In this document: positions 50,099 to 61,200 of the stretch, piece after piece
How positions within the stretch are numbered: position 1 is the first letter of the stretch
How the letters are laid out: the number at the start of each line of letters is the position of its first letter
Source of the DNA: Acidobacteriota bacterium
GTDB taxonomy: Bacteria; Acidobacteriota; Terriglobia; Terriglobales; Acidobacteriaceae
Direction: 5' to 3'
Assembly (NCBI GenBank): GCA_021846945.1
Contig: JAJZVZ010000003.1
Coordinates: 32,394 to 96,393 of the forward strand
DNA length: 64,000 nucleotides
Made by a program: the position numbers and the translations under genes
The notes under the pieces: model-generated
The model's database searches: none
Told to the model about the DNA's origin: nothing
What the model saw: the letters and a program-made list of their open reading frames with translations, nothing else

Positions 50099-51325
50099 CT
50101 AAACCATGCCCGGCAGGCTCAGCAGGCACAACACCACTTGCAGCGCGACAATCGTCCCGGCAGCCCACAAGGCCAGCCGCTCCCGCGGTGTTTCATAGGC
50201 GTCGGCAAATACCCCGCCAATAAACGTCAGCAGAAACGGAATCGCCCAGATCCAGGGACTGCCCGGCACACCGGTCATCACCAATGGAAACAGGACGATA
50301 GCACATAGCAGCGGAGCCGTATTGCCGAAGTACCATGACTTACGCAGGCCAAAATACAACATCAGCGCGGCGCCGGCTGCCAGCGTGATGCCCGCATTTC
50401 CCATCGAGCTGAAGAACCGTTTCACCGGCTCAAGCGAGAACCATAGAAAACCCGCCGCCGACCGGAAGACGTAGCTGTACGCGTCGGGCGAAAAGCCATA
50501 GCAGGCAAAGACCAGCAGCAGTGCGCCCACTGCCGCCATCACCACCACCGGCAGCGCCTGGCTTCTGTGCCCTTCGGCCACCCATACCATCAGCGCCAGC
50601 CCCAGCAGCGCCGCCACGGGCAACGCCACGATGTGCGCGGCCGCCGCCACGCCCAGAATCACCGTCAGCAGCACGATGCGCGGCCGCCACCTTTGCCGAG
50701 GGCCCAGCATGGCATGGGCCACGCCAATGCAGGTGTACACGCTTCCGTACACGCCCAGGCTGGCGAGTACCTCCGTATTCGGTGAGAGACACGCCCTCAG
50801 CACCGCAGGCGAAAAGCAGTAGAGCGCAAGCGCCGTGTAGCCGCCAAGATTGCCGTAGAGCCGCCGCGTTACCCACCACAGGCAGCCACCCAATGTGCAG
50901 CCGGCCAGTAGGAACGGGAGGCGTAACAGCAGCAGAATGTGCGTCATCTGGTGACGCAACTCCCATGTGCTCACATCTGAAGGGCTTTGAGTGGCGCTTG
51001 TCTTTTGAAAGACACGGTCTTCCGGCTTGCGGAAGGTATCCAGTCCGCGCTCTACCAGCACGTTCAGCGTCAGGGGCAGCCCTGCCAGCCGGTACGCCAG
51101 AATTCCATCGCGAATGTTTCCGCAGGTGGTGTAATAGCCGGTCAGCAGCGCCGGCCGCTCCCATGTCTCACGCCCGCACTGGGCGTACTGATAGTCGCGG
51201 TCGGTCAGCGTCTGGCGGCTTGTGACCCACAATCCCTGCAAAAGAAAGATCGCCAGCAGCCCTGCGGCAATGCGCTGCGGCCGATTAAAGCGAAAGCGGC
51301 GAAGGATTCCAAACTGGTGGGTCAT
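50099..51325 (-). CDS. Polytopic membrane protein, GT-C-like
   Basis: 408 aa from ATG 51325 (a TTG three codons earlier is an alternative). About ten hydrophobic segments. After the first helix there is a periplasmic loop with LTDRDYQYAQCGRETW, and the organisation (helices after a long first loop, SPNTEVLASLGVYG) resembles ArnT/PMT-type family 39 glycosyltransferases, but no confident catalytic Asp pair is visible and the protein is shorter than usual. It may act on lipid-linked sugars. Single gene. Confidence 0.6.
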   Translation of the reverse strand: MTHQFGILRRFRFNRPQRIAAGLLAIFLLQGLWVTSRQTLTDRDYQYAQCGRETWERPALLTGYYTTCGNIRDGILAYRLAGLPLTLNVLVERGLDTFRKPEDRVFQKTSATQSPSDVSTWELRHQMTHILLLLRLPFLLAGCTLGGCLWWVTRRLYGNLGGYTALALYCFSPAVLRACLSPNTEVLASLGVYGSVYTCIGVAHAMLGPRQRWRPRIVLLTVILGVAAAAHIVALPVAALLGLALMVWVAEGHRSQALPVVVMAAVGALLLVFACYGFSPDAYSYVFRSAAGFLWFSLEPVKRFFSSMGNAGITLAAGAALMLYFGLRKSWYFGNTAPLLCAIVLFPLVMTGVPGSPWIWAIPFLLTFIGGVFADAYETPRERLALWAAGTIVALQVVLCLLSLPGMV

Positions 51326-51423
51326 CACGAACAAAAAGAGGACCTTTTCAGTCTAAATGGCGAGGCGTGGGTGATCGCGTACCTTTACGGCAAGTCAGTG
51401 TCTGCCCTTTCTCCTTTTTAAAG

Positions 51424-51462
51424 CACAAAATGAAAGCCGCCCAGCGGTTGTGCTGGGCGGCT
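51424..51462 (-). terminator. Intrinsic terminator of the BIG2 lipoprotein gene
   Basis: On the minus strand AGCCGCCCAGC pairs with GCTGGGCGGCT (11 bp, 6-base loop) and TTCATTTTGT follows. It is 26 bp after the stop at 51488. Confidence 0.8.
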
Positions 51463-51487
51463 CATTGTTGAGCAGACTTGCTCGGTA

Positions 51488-53134
51488 TCAGTAGAAGATC
51501 ACGCCCACGGATTTATTACCGGTAAGCGTAATCGTACAGGTTTGTGATGTCGCCAGGTTGGCCGGATTCGTCTGCGCTTCTGCGCAGCCCGATCCGGAGG
51601 ACCATCCGCCAAAATAGCTACTGCCCGCCGGGAGATTCTCCGTCAATACCACTTGAGAGCCGACAGCGTATGTGCCCGTGCAAACCTGCCCGCCTGAACC
51701 CGTGTACTCTTGGCCGCAATGGATCAGATTGGGAGTTCCGGTGTCAGAAGGGGCCGTCACATACTCACCGGAAGGCGCCGTCTGTTCACCTGCGATAAAC
51801 ACCGTCACCGTCGCGAACTGAGGCGTGGCAACCTCCTGGTTGCACACCTGGGTGGTGGGATCTTTGCACGTGAATTGCTGCGGATTCGAGAGCACTACCG
51901 TGCCATCAGGGTTTGTCATTTCGGCATAGATCACGGTGCTGCCCGTGTAGCCCTGGGCTGTAGCAAGCCCGCCATTCTCACCGGATGTGCCACCCGAGCT
52001 GATGGAGGCAACTTCAGGCAAGAGGGAAAGCCATGTGACTTGATTCGTCAGGTCGCGAATGGTTGGAGTGGTCGAGTAGGTTCCGAAGGCCAGGTATTGT
52101 CCGGTCATGCTCTTGTTGGAGACCGTAGTTCCCGCCGGTACGACGTTGATTGAGAGCAGCGGCTCCTGTGCAGCACCAATGGTTACTGAATAAGCCCCTG
52201 TAGTAACCACTTCACTGCCATCTTTGTTTATGTATTTTGCCTCAATGGTTGTTGTGCCTGCGCCGACAGCAGTCGCCAGCCCGGGAGTGCCATCTCCGGC
52301 AGTGCCAATCGTGGCAACCGCCAAATTACTGGAACTCCAGACCACTTGGTCGGTCACATCGTATTGCAAGCCGTTCTCGGTACCCAATACCGTGAACTGG
52401 CTTTGCTGGGCTTGCGCCGTCGCTCCCTGCGATGTGGGAAACATGGTCAATGCCGTGACGGATTGCTGCGTCGATCCGGAGATGACCTGGAAGGTCGCCG
52501 TGCCAGTCGCCACGGTCTTATCGGGATTCGTGTATACAGCGGTAATCGTGGCGGATCCCTGGCTGACCCCGGTTGCTACACCCGTGGAAGCATCGATGGT
52601 GGCTATCTGTGCGCTGCTCGAGCTCCAGGTGACCGATCCAGTCAGATTTACCGTGGAACCGGAGGACGTAGACCCAATCGGGATGAACTGAGCGGTACCA
52701 CCGGGCGACGGTACTGACTGAGAACTGGGAATAATGGAAATCGACGTAATGTCGGAGTTCGTGCCTCCACTACCTACTCCAGTGACAGTGAGAGATGCGT
52801 TGGCATGGATCAGGCCGGTGAACCCTTGCATGCTTGCGGTGACCGATGTCGTTCCCGCAGCCACCCCAGTGGCATCGCCAGAACTGTTGATCGTTGCTAC
52901 ATTGGTGGCGCTGGACGACCAGGTAACTAGATTGGTGACATCTCTTGTCTGCGGTGGGTGGCTGCCATAGGTAAAGATGCCGACAGCATTGAACTGCACC
53001 GTGCTCCCTGCTCCTACACTCTGAGTGGCAGGAGAAATCTCGATCGAAGAAACCGAATAGGATCCATTGCAACTGACGATCGGCATCACAAGGCCAAAGG
53101 TCAATAACGCCCCCAACAACGAACGAACACGCAT
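51488..53134 (-). CDS. BIG2-repeat lipoprotein
   Basis: 548 aa from ATG 53134 (GGGAGA Shine-Dalgarno). Signal peptide with a lipobox-like end (PIVSC, Cys22). Four bacterial Ig-like (BIG2) repeats start near residues 30, 130, 225 and 330, each with the pattern VTWSSS..VATI...GVATGVSxGTxxITA; the fourth is diverged. The C-terminus (about 495-548) is a Cys-containing InlB-B-like repeat with YFGGWSSGSGC..NPAN..CTITLTGNKSV. It is probably surface-exposed and adhesive. Typical of secreted Acidobacteriota proteins. Single gene with its own terminator. Confidence 0.85.
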   Translation of the reverse strand: MRVRSLLGALLTFGLVMPIVSCNGSYSVSSIEISPATQSVGAGSTVQFNAVGIFTYGSHPPQTRDVTNLVTWSSSATNVATINSSGDATGVAAGTTSVTASMQGFTGLIHANASLTVTGVGSGGTNSDITSISIIPSSQSVPSPGGTAQFIPIGSTSSGSTVNLTGSVTWSSSSAQIATIDASTGVATGVSQGSATITAVYTNPDKTVATGTATFQVISGSTQQSVTALTMFPTSQGATAQAQQSQFTVLGTENGLQYDVTDQVVWSSSNLAVATIGTAGDGTPGLATAVGAGTTTIEAKYINKDGSEVVTTGAYSVTIGAAQEPLLSINVVPAGTTVSNKSMTGQYLAFGTYSTTPTIRDLTNQVTWLSLLPEVASISSGGTSGENGGLATAQGYTGSTVIYAEMTNPDGTVVLSNPQQFTCKDPTTQVCNQEVATPQFATVTVFIAGEQTAPSGEYVTAPSDTGTPNLIHCGQEYTGSGGQVCTGTYAVGSQVVLTENLPAGSSYFGGWSSGSGCAEAQTNPANLATSQTCTITLTGNKSVGVIFY

Positions 53135-53609
53135 AACGATCTCCCGGCGATCCCGCCCCGCTGGATCAGATTGCCCGTGGTCCAGCCCAACATTCCAGTA
53201 CTTGGCAACGGCACACAAATATCGCGTGTCAGCCGTCCCGGCCTCTTTTCCACTGCCTCTCAACGGCGAGTTGCGCCTGCATGAGGCACGACTTCGCGTC
53301 TGCGTTCGGAGGCTTTATTTAGATGATGCGCGGCTCAGTGCTCTTAGAATGCCCCAACACCAAGCAAATTTTTCAAAGTGACGCAATTTTAGGGTAGTTC
53401 GAGCTGTCGAATCAATAACTAATTTGAGTCATCAAGGCGGATCATGTTGCGTGAATGTAAAAATGCACCCTTGCGAAGGGTGAGCAAAATGCGCCGGAAT
53501 ACGCAACGGAATGATCCACCGCACGGGACGCGCCTGCCTGTGGGCAATTCATAACTGCGAAGTCTGCGCTTTGCCGCTCCAGCCCGCACAGGCTACACTT
53601 CTCCTCAGA
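53135..53609. other. Divergent intergenic region, no gene
   Basis: 475 bp between the BIG2 lipoprotein and ruvB starts. AT-rich patches near 53320 and 53380-53460 may hold promoters. Reading frames that cross it continue the neighbours upstream without conserved residues. Confidence 0.5.
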
Positions 53610-54647
53610 ATGGCAATCGCCCGCGACAACTCTCCCGAACGTCTGGTCAGCGCCGTGCGCGCCGATGAGGAGCAGAGCTTTGAGCTGAAGCTGCGCCCAC
53701 GCTGGCTCGGCGAGTTCATCGGCCAGTCCAAGGCCAAGGAGCAGTTGGCCATCGCACTGGAGGCGGCTAAATCGCGCGGCGAGGCTCTGGACCACGTGCT
53801 CCTCTTCGGCCCTCCCGGCCTGGGAAAGACGACTCTGGCCACCATCATCGCCAACGAACTCGATGTAGGTTTCCAGCAGACCTCCGGACCCGCGCTCCAG
53901 ATCCAGGGTGACCTGACCGCAATCCTTACCAACCTGCGCGACCGTCAGGTGCTTTTCCTCGACGAGATTCATCGCATGCAGCCGGTGCTGGAAGAGAAGC
54001 TTTATACGGCGCTCGAGGACTATAAGCTCGACATCATCATCGGGCAGGGTCCGGCGGCGCGCACCCACGTGATGGAGATCAAGCCATTCACTTTTATTGG
54101 CGCGACGACCAGGCCCGGCCTTCTCTCTTCGCCACTGCGATCGCGCTTCGGCATTCTTCTCCGCCTTCAGTTCTATACCGAAGAGGAGCTTCGCGTGATT
54201 GTTGAGCGTTCCGCCGAGGTTCTTCAGGTGCCCATCGACCGCGACGGCGCCTCTGAAATCGCGCTCCGCTCCCGTGGTACACCGCGCATCGCCAATCGCC
54301 TGCTGCGCCGCGTGCGCGACTATGCGCAGGTGCGCGGCACCGGCCTCATCGACCGGCCCACGGCGAATGCCGCGCTCACCATGCTTGAAGTGGATGCCCA
54401 CGGTTTTGATGAGATCGACCGCCGCCTGTTGCTGACCATCATGCAGAAGTACGATGGCGGACCTGTAGGATTAGGCACCTTGGCCGCGACCCTTGCCGAA
54501 GAGGAAGATGCGCTTGAAGAGGTTTACGAGCCATTTCTCATTCAAATCGGATTTCTCGACCGCACGCCGCGTGGCCGTGTAGCCACACGCCTTGCTTATG
54601 AACACTTTGGCCTGGCGATGCCGGGCCGCCAGCCGGGATTGTTCTAA
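53610..54647 (+). CDS. ruvB: Holliday junction DNA helicase RuvB
   Basis: 345 aa from ATG 53610; the frame is open to 53511 but the family starts here. AAA+ core with [18 protein letters not shown], Walker [10 protein letters not shown] (67-76), Walker B FLDEIHRM, sensor [19 protein letters not shown], and the winged C-terminal domain ending [14 protein letters not shown]. It drives branch migration with RuvA. ruvA and ruvC are not adjacent, which is normal in many phyla. Confidence 0.97.
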   Translation: MAIARDNSPERLVSAVRADEEQSFELKLRPRWLGEFIGQSKAKEQLAIALEAAKSRGEALDHVLLFGPPGLGKTTLATIIANELDVGFQQTSGPALQIQGDLTAILTNLRDRQVLFLDEIHRMQPVLEEKLYTALEDYKLDIIIGQGPAARTHVMEIKPFTFIGATTRPGLLSSPLRSRFGILLRLQFYTEEELRVIVERSAEVLQVPIDRDGASEIALRSRGTPRIANRLLRRVRDYAQVRGTGLIDRPTANAALTMLEVDAHGFDEIDRRLLLTIMQKYDGGPVGLGTLAATLAEEEDALEEVYEPFLIQIGFLDRTPRGRVATRLAYEHFGLAMPGRQPGLF

Positions 54648-54700
54648 ATCTAAGCGGAGCTGGCCTGTGCAGCCCTAATACCGCTCAAGGAGAATCAGCA

Positions 54701-55258
54701 ATGGCACTTACTGAATCCACCATGCTCGACCTGGGAACCATCGCCCCCGACTTTGCGCTTACCTGTGCGGTGACGGGAAAAAACGTCCGCCGCGACGATT
54801 TCCGCAGCAAGGATGCGCTATTGGTGATGTTCATTTGCACGCACTGTCCCTATGTGAAGCACATTGAGAAGACGCTCGGGAAACTGGGCGCGGACTATGC
54901 CGGAAAGCCGATTGCCATCGTGGCCATCAGCGCCAACGATGTGAGCACGCATCCTGAAGACAGCCCGGAGAACCTCAAGCGGCAATCCCAGGCCAACGGC
55001 TTCAACTTCCCCTACTTATATGACGAAACGCAGGCCGTGGCTCGCGCTTACAAGGCCGCCTGCACGCCGGACTTCTTTCTTTTCGATCGGGATTTCCGCC
55101 TCGTCTATCGCGGGCAATACGATTCCAGCCGCCCCGGCAACGGCATCCCCGTAACTGGCGAAGACCTGCGCGCCGCCATTGATACGGTTCTGGCCGGCAA
55201 GCCCGTACCAGCGGATCAGCGGCCTTCTATTGGATGCAACATTAAGTGGAAGGAATAA
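54701..55258 (+). CDS. Thioredoxin-fold peroxiredoxin-like protein
   Basis: 185 aa with GGAG Shine-Dalgarno. AhpC/TSA-type fold: APDFALTCAVTGKNV, then MFICTHCPYVKHIEK with C46-x2-C49, a CxxC redox pair rather than the single peroxidatic Cys, then ISANDVSTHPEDSP and AACTPDFFLFDRDFRLVYRGQYD. No signal peptide, so cytoplasmic. A thiol-disulphide or peroxide-reducing role is likely from the family. Confidence 0.88.
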   Translation: MALTESTMLDLGTIAPDFALTCAVTGKNVRRDDFRSKDALLVMFICTHCPYVKHIEKTLGKLGADYAGKPIAIVAISANDVSTHPEDSPENLKRQSQANGFNFPYLYDETQAVARAYKAACTPDFFLFDRDFRLVYRGQYDSSRPGNGIPVTGEDLRAAIDTVLAGKPVPADQRPSIGCNIKWKE

Positions 55259-55331
55259 GAGGGCGAAGTTAGTCCGCCGCGGGGCGGCGAATTAGCGGAG
55301 GTAGTAGAGTGTCGCTGTAATTCTTTGGCCT

Positions 55332-55367
55332 CCCAGGTCCCATCCGCCGCGGCGGACGAGACCTGGG
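55332..55367. repeat. Nested palindrome, CCCAGGTC family
   Basis: Outer arms CCCAGGTC / GACCTGGG enclose the inner palindrome TCCGCCG/CGGCGGA. Outer arms equal those of 1879-1904. It lies between the thioredoxin-like gene and the convergent galU, 74 bp after the stop. No T-run. Confidence 0.6.
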
Positions 55368-55444
55368 CACCCAAGATCAAAGGTTCGATTACAAAATCAC
55401 ATGGACATAGCACGAGTTATGAGTCAAGCCCCGCTAACTCCGCT

Positions 55445-56320
55445 TTAGAGCTTCAGCCCTTTGAGATACTCCCTGAACCTTACCCCGAACTCCGGCCGCT
55501 TGAGCGCAAACTCCACGGTTGCCTGCAGCATGCCAAACTTATCGCCCGCGTCGTAGCGCTTGCCCTCGAAGGTATAACCGTAGACCTTCTCTTCTTTCAG
55601 CAACGCTTTGATGCCGTCAGTCAGTTGTATCTCGCCACCGGCGCCGGGCCGAGTCTGTTCCAGCAGTGCGAAGACCCGAGGCGTGAGCACATAGCGCCCG
55701 ATGATCGCCTGTGTTGATGGAGCTTCTTCGAACCTGGGTTTCTCCACCATGCCGGTGCAGTTATAAATCCTTGGATTGCCGGGATCCGGAGAGCCTGCCA
55801 GCACACCATAGGCGCTGATACCCGGTCCCTCTACGGTTTGCGTTGCCAGCACCGATCCGCCTCTTTCGCAGAACACATTGATCATTTGCCTCAGGCAGGG
55901 CGGATCGGCGTCGATTACGTCGTCGGGCAGGATTACGGCAAACGGCTCATCTCCCACCAACTCTTTGGCGCACAGGACCGCATGGCCCAGCCCTAGAGGC
56001 TCTTTCTGCCGCACGTAACTGATCCGCGCCAGCGTGGCCACGCTGCGTGATACTTCGAGCAATTCCTTCTTCCCCCGGCGCTCCAGCGTGGCGTCCAGTT
56101 CAAAGCTATTGTCGAAGTGGTCTTCCATCGTGCCCTTGCCGCGGCCGGTGATGATGATGATGTGCTCGATCCCCGATGCGATTGCTTCTTCCACTCCGTA
56201 CTGGATGATGGGCTTGTCGACCAGCGCAAGCATCTCCTTCGGAATGACCTTTGTGGCAGGCAGGAACCGCGTGCCTAGGCCTCCGGCGGGAAAGACTGCT
56301 TTCCGTACCCGTTTGCTCAT
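55445..56320 (-). CDS. galU: UTP-glucose-1-phosphate uridylyltransferase
   Basis: 291 aa with GGAG Shine-Dalgarno. Nucleotidyltransferase signature FPAGGLGTRFLPATKVIPKEM at the N-terminus, then VRQKEPLGLGHAVLCAKE, FAVILPDDVID and GYTFEGKRYDAGDKFG near the end. Makes UDP-glucose for surface polysaccharides. Monocistronic by spacing (163 bp to the next gene upstream on this strand). Confidence 0.96.
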   Translation of the reverse strand: MSKRVRKAVFPAGGLGTRFLPATKVIPKEMLALVDKPIIQYGVEEAIASGIEHIIIITGRGKGTMEDHFDNSFELDATLERRGKKELLEVSRSVATLARISYVRQKEPLGLGHAVLCAKELVGDEPFAVILPDDVIDADPPCLRQMINVFCERGGSVLATQTVEGPGISAYGVLAGSPDPGNPRIYNCTGMVEKPRFEEAPSTQAIIGRYVLTPRVFALLEQTRPGAGGEIQLTDGIKALLKEEKVYGYTFEGKRYDAGDKFGMLQATVEFALKRPEFGVRFREYLKGLKL

Positions 56321-56483
56321 CTCATCTCCTCAACTCTTCAGGTGCCAAGGCCGAAAATCAATTGATTGGCAAGCCTGTCATCTTGCGCTCCGCGATCAAC
56401 AATCTATGTTTATCTTAGCGTGCCGCGGGGATCAAGTCGGTCTTCAGTAAGCTCTCCGGATGTAGCCCGCTTTCGTCAGCATA

Positions 56484-58244
56484 CTAGAGCGTGGGTGAGT
56501 TATCTCCCATCATCGCCTCTCTCACAATCTTCACAGGTGGAAATCCCTGGCGCAAAAAATCATCGTGAAACTTCTCGAGCGAAAAGGCCGCGCCTTCCTT
56601 CTTTTCGAGGTCTTCGCGCAGCTTCAGGATCTCCAGCTTGCCGAGCGTGTAGTAGAGATAAGTGGGATCGCTGGTGCCGCGCTTCGTTTCCACAATCGCA
56701 GTTTCTTTTGACTGGTAGCCTTCCCGCTCGAAAAACTCCTCGGCCTGCGCCATTGTCATCTTGCCGGTGTGCATCTCGATGCCCACAATAAAGCGCGCGT
56801 CACGGAGCAACGCATCCTGCAACTGTCCCAGCCGCAGGAGTTTCGATTCGCGCTCATCTCTGGCTCCCGCTCCTGGCTGCCCATAGCCCTCGTCCAGCAT
56901 CATCTGCTCGCAGTAGTGCGCCCATCCTTCAACATTTGTGTTGGCGCCCAGCAATTTACGCACGCGGCTCGGCGCCTTCGGAACCCACAGGAATTGCACA
57001 TAGTGCCCGGGATAAGCCTCGTGCACAGCCGTCGAAATCACGGTGCCCACGTTGAATGAGTGCATGTAGCCCTCCACTTGCGCGGGTGTCATCGATGGAT
57101 CCGGAAGGGTCACGTTGAAGTAGGCTTCGGTTGCGTGTGTCTCGTATGGCCCCGGAGTATCCATGCTGGCAAAGGTGGTAGCGCGCATGAAGGGTGGCGT
57201 TTCTTCCACGATTGGCCTGACGTTCGACGGAATGGTAACGATATGATGCGCATTGATGAAGCTCACTAATCCGTTGAAGGTCGCGCGAAAGCTGTTGAGC
57301 AACTGATCCGGAGCGGGATGATCCGCATCCAGTTCCTCCAGCACCTGGCGCGGCGTCTTGCTCGGATCCAATTCCGCTGCAACCTGCTTGAAGTGCGCTT
57401 GATTTTTGTGTAGATCAGCCCAGCCAATCTCCAGCAGCCTGTCCAGCGGCAAATCTACCATCTCGTCGTATTCGAGCTTCTTGCGAAAGGCGTCTGCGCC
57501 GATGCGAAAATCTCCGTTGGACCGGGCAAGCAGATCAGATTTGAGCCAGCCCTGATAGCTTTGCAGCGCCGCGATGACCGCGGCATTGGTCCGCGCAAAC
57601 TCGGCCTTCAACTCGGCGTCGCTGGCATTTGCAAAGGCCAGCGGAACATCGTGCTCAAAGAAGCTGATGATCCCCGGCAATTGCTCAATGGCAATCTCGG
57701 TATAGACGCGCGGAGGATTCTTCAGATTTACGCGCGCCTCGGCCAGGAGCTTCGGCATCTGCTTCTCGCGCGCGACAAGCGAGCGCAGCCGCTGGTCCGG
57801 CGGCGCAAATTTGCGTTCCATAAGCACAAATGCGGCATTGGCGCAGGTACTCGAATAGTTGTCCGCGTTCTTCTCCCAGGGCCGGATGGTCTCCAGCGTC
57901 AACAGCGTGGACCGGATATTCCCGAGCACAATTTCCCGGTCACTGCGCGGAACAAAATCGGACACGGAGTTATCTGGATGAATGGCTTCGATGCGCTGTT
58001 CGAAGTTTTTCAGTGCCGCAATCTCCGCATCGATGGTTTTGCGCGAGTAATCCTCCAACTGGCCATCGTATTGGTGATACCCGACCGATGTCCCGTTTGT
58101 TGGCGAATAGGGGAAATACACCTGGTCGAAGTATTCGTCCGAGGCTCTCTGGAACTCCTGCTTCCAGTTCGGTTGCGTGGTCTGTGCGGAAAGGACGGAA
58201 GACATGCAAACTCCAAGTGCCATCAACAAACTTGCTTTCTTCAT
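56484..58244 (-). CDS. DUF885-family secreted metalloprotein
   Basis: 586 aa with a signal peptide ending LSAQ. The HEAYPGH motif in TAVHEAYPGHYVQFL and the downstream GWAHYCEQMMLDEGYG and YYTLGKLEILKLRED are the marks of the DUF885 family, considered zinc peptidases distantly related to M1/M3 or gluzincin-like enzymes. Periplasmic. It lies 29 bp before mfd on the same strand but there is no functional link. Substrate unknown. Confidence 0.88.
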   Translation of the reverse strand: MKKASLLMALGVCMSSVLSAQTTQPNWKQEFQRASDEYFDQVYFPYSPTNGTSVGYHQYDGQLEDYSRKTIDAEIAALKNFEQRIEAIHPDNSVSDFVPRSDREIVLGNIRSTLLTLETIRPWEKNADNYSSTCANAAFVLMERKFAPPDQRLRSLVAREKQMPKLLAEARVNLKNPPRVYTEIAIEQLPGIISFFEHDVPLAFANASDAELKAEFARTNAAVIAALQSYQGWLKSDLLARSNGDFRIGADAFRKKLEYDEMVDLPLDRLLEIGWADLHKNQAHFKQVAAELDPSKTPRQVLEELDADHPAPDQLLNSFRATFNGLVSFINAHHIVTIPSNVRPIVEETPPFMRATTFASMDTPGPYETHATEAYFNVTLPDPSMTPAQVEGYMHSFNVGTVISTAVHEAYPGHYVQFLWVPKAPSRVRKLLGANTNVEGWAHYCEQMMLDEGYGQPGAGARDERESKLLRLGQLQDALLRDARFIVGIEMHTGKMTMAQAEEFFEREGYQSKETAIVETKRGTSDPTYLYYTLGKLEILKLREDLEKKEGAAFSLEKFHDDFLRQGFPPVKIVREAMMGDNSPTL

Positions 58245-58273
58245 TGAATCTCACTTAAAGAAAACGTGGTAAC

Positions 58274-61200
58274 TTATGCATTTATGGTTGCTGGCGCCAG
58301 GCTCTCCAGCACGTCTTGTATTTCGAGCAGGACTTCATCGGGCCGTGTGGCTCCCAAAGGATACTTCAGCAGCCCTTGCGGCGTGAATTGAGCGCCCCGC
58401 TTCGCATGTCTCGCCACCAGCCGCATCAGATGCTGCGGGTCGACGGCGGCGTTCTCCGTGAATCGGATCTGCACTTCGCCGCGCTTGCGGTCGATCTGCG
58501 CGATGCCGATCCGCTCGCATCTGAGCCGCAGCATGGCCGCTTCCAGCAGATATACCGTCGCATCGGGCAACGAGCCATATCGGTCCTGCATTTCTGCCCG
58601 GACCTCGTCTACGGCGGCTTCGCTCCTGGCGCCGGCAATCTTCTTGTAAAGCCTCAGCCGCTGGTTCTCCTCGGGAACGTAGCTCTCGTCAATACGCAAG
58701 GCGATGCCCAGGTTGAGTTGTGTCGCTGGCCGTTCTTCGCTGGTCTCGCCCTTCAGTTCCTTCACCGCGGCCTCAAGCATCGACGTGTATAACTCGAAGC
58801 CGACCGCCTCGATGTGCCCGCTTTGTTCGCCTCCCAGCATGTTGCCTGCGCCACGCAACTCCAGGTCCAGCGCGGCGATCTTGAATCCCGCGCCCAGATC
58901 GCTGAATTCCTTCAACGCCGCCAGGCGCCTGCGCGCAATCTCTGTGAGCTCGTTTTCCGGAGGAATAAGTAAATATGCATACGCTCTTCGATTTGATCGC
59001 CCTACGCGCCCGCGCAACTGGTAGAGCTCGCTCAGTCCATGCCGGTCCGCGCGGTTGATCAGGATCGTATTCGCCAGCGGAATGTCCAGCCCGTTTTCGA
59101 TGATCGTCGTCGCCACCAGCACGTCAAACTCGTGGCGCATGAAGGCGAGCATCACCTTCTCCAGATCGCTTTCGCCCATCTGCCCGTGGCCGACGGCAAC
59201 GCGCGCTGCCGGCACCAACTCCTGAATCCGCGCGGCAATTTCATAGATCGATTCCACGCGGTTATGCACAAAGTACACCTGCCCGCCGCGCTCCAGTTCC
59301 ATTTCGACGGCTGAGCGCACCAGTTTTTCGTCGAACTTTGCCACGACCGTTTGAATCGCCATCCGGTCTTTGGGCGGCGTTTCGATTACGCTCATGTCAC
59401 GCAGCCCGACCAAAGACATGTGCAGCGTGCGCGGAATCGGCGTGGCGCTCATTGCCAGCACATCGATCTCCTTGCGCATCTGCTTCAGCCGCTCCTTGTG
59501 GCGCACGCCGAAGCGCTGTTCCTCGTCCACGACCAGCAGGCCCAGATCCTGGAACTTGATATCCTTTGAGAGCAGGCGGTGCGTCCCAATCAGGATGTCA
59601 ACCTTGCCAGTCTCGACCTGCTCCACAATCTGCTTCTGCTCCTTCGCCGTGCGGAAGCGCGAGATCATCTCGATGTTGATGGGGAACTGCGCAAACCGCC
59701 TCTTGAAGGTCTCGAAGTGTTGGAAGCTGAGCACGGTCGTCGGCGTCAGGACCGCGACCTGCTTGCCGTCCTGCACGGCCTTGAAGGCAGCGCGCATGGC
59801 CACTTCTGTCTTACCGTAACCCACGTCGCCGCAGAGCAGGCGGTCCATCGGCGTGGTCGCTTCCATGTCTTCTTTGATCGCCTGAATGGCCGCCAACTGG
59901 TCTTCGGTTTCGTTGTAGTCGAACGCGTCCTCAAACTCGCGTTGAAATTCATTGTCCTGTGAGAAAGCCGTTCCCTCGGCCGTTTGCCTTGTCGCATACA
60001 GCTTCAGCAGCTCCGCCGCCATGTCCTGCATGGCCTTGCGCACGCGCGCTTTGGTCTTGGTCCACTGCTGCGAACCGAGCTTGTTCAGCACCGGCGCCGG
60101 TCCCGACTCCGTCGAGCGGTACTTCTGGATCAAGTCCAGGCGCGTCAGCGGCACATAGAGCTTGGCCTGCTCGGCAAACTCCAGGATCATGAACTCCACT
60201 GAGAGCCCGTCCTGCGTGATCTCCTTCAGTCCCTGATATTGCGCGATGCCGTGCTCCACGTGCACAACGTAATCACCGATGCTGAGGTCGCGAAAGTCCG
60301 AAACGAACGCCGCGGTCGCCGCGGTTTTTGACCGCTTTGGCGCGGGTCGCGCCATCACGTCCGCTTCGTCGGAGAGATCATTGGCCCCGAAGACGATCAG
60401 GTTCGCGCCGGCAAAGCTCACGCCTGAAGCAAGCGGCGTGCGCACAATCACCGGCACGCGCAGATCGCCGGCCAGGTAGCTGCCCTCGTCCAGGATCATT
60501 TCGCCGCCGGGGCGCGTTACACGGCTGCCCAGCCGGTAGGGAACCTGGTACTCGCGGAGCACGGTTGCCAGCCGTTCCACCTCGCCCTGGTTTGGCGCGG
60601 CCAGCACAATCCGCGTCTCTGCCGCCATCAGGTTGCGCAACTGTTCGGTCAGCGCGGGAATTGAGCCGTGGAATCTGAGTGTGGGCCGCGTCTGCAGTTC
60701 GATTTCGCCCAGCGTGGAGTCTTCGTCCAGCACGTCCACCACGCCCAATTGATCCAGGTCCAGCCCCATGTGCGCGTCCAGTGACGCCTGCAATACCTCC
60801 GGCCGCAGATAGATATCTTCCGGGCGGATCAGCGACCCGATCCCCGACCGCTCATGCCGCTGCTCCACCTTGTTCCACCAGCGATCAATCTGGTTACGCA
60901 CCATTGCCGGCTCGTCGACAAAGAGGGCGCACCGGGGCGCCAATGAGAGGAGCGATTTCTGCGCTCCAGCCACGGTGGTGAAGAATTCCCACCCCGGAAA
61001 CACGCTCACCCCGCCAGCCGCCGCTGCCTCCACGGCCATCTCCTCGATCGCCTCTTCGTCTGAGGTTTCCACTTGCACGCGATCCCGGCTCAACCGCGCA
61101 TGGACCGCTGCCAGCAGTTGCTCGGTCACCGGCGTTTCGGTGAGCGGAAGCAGAAGAGTCTCGTCGAGGCCGGTCTGGGACCGCTGCGTCTCCGGATCGA

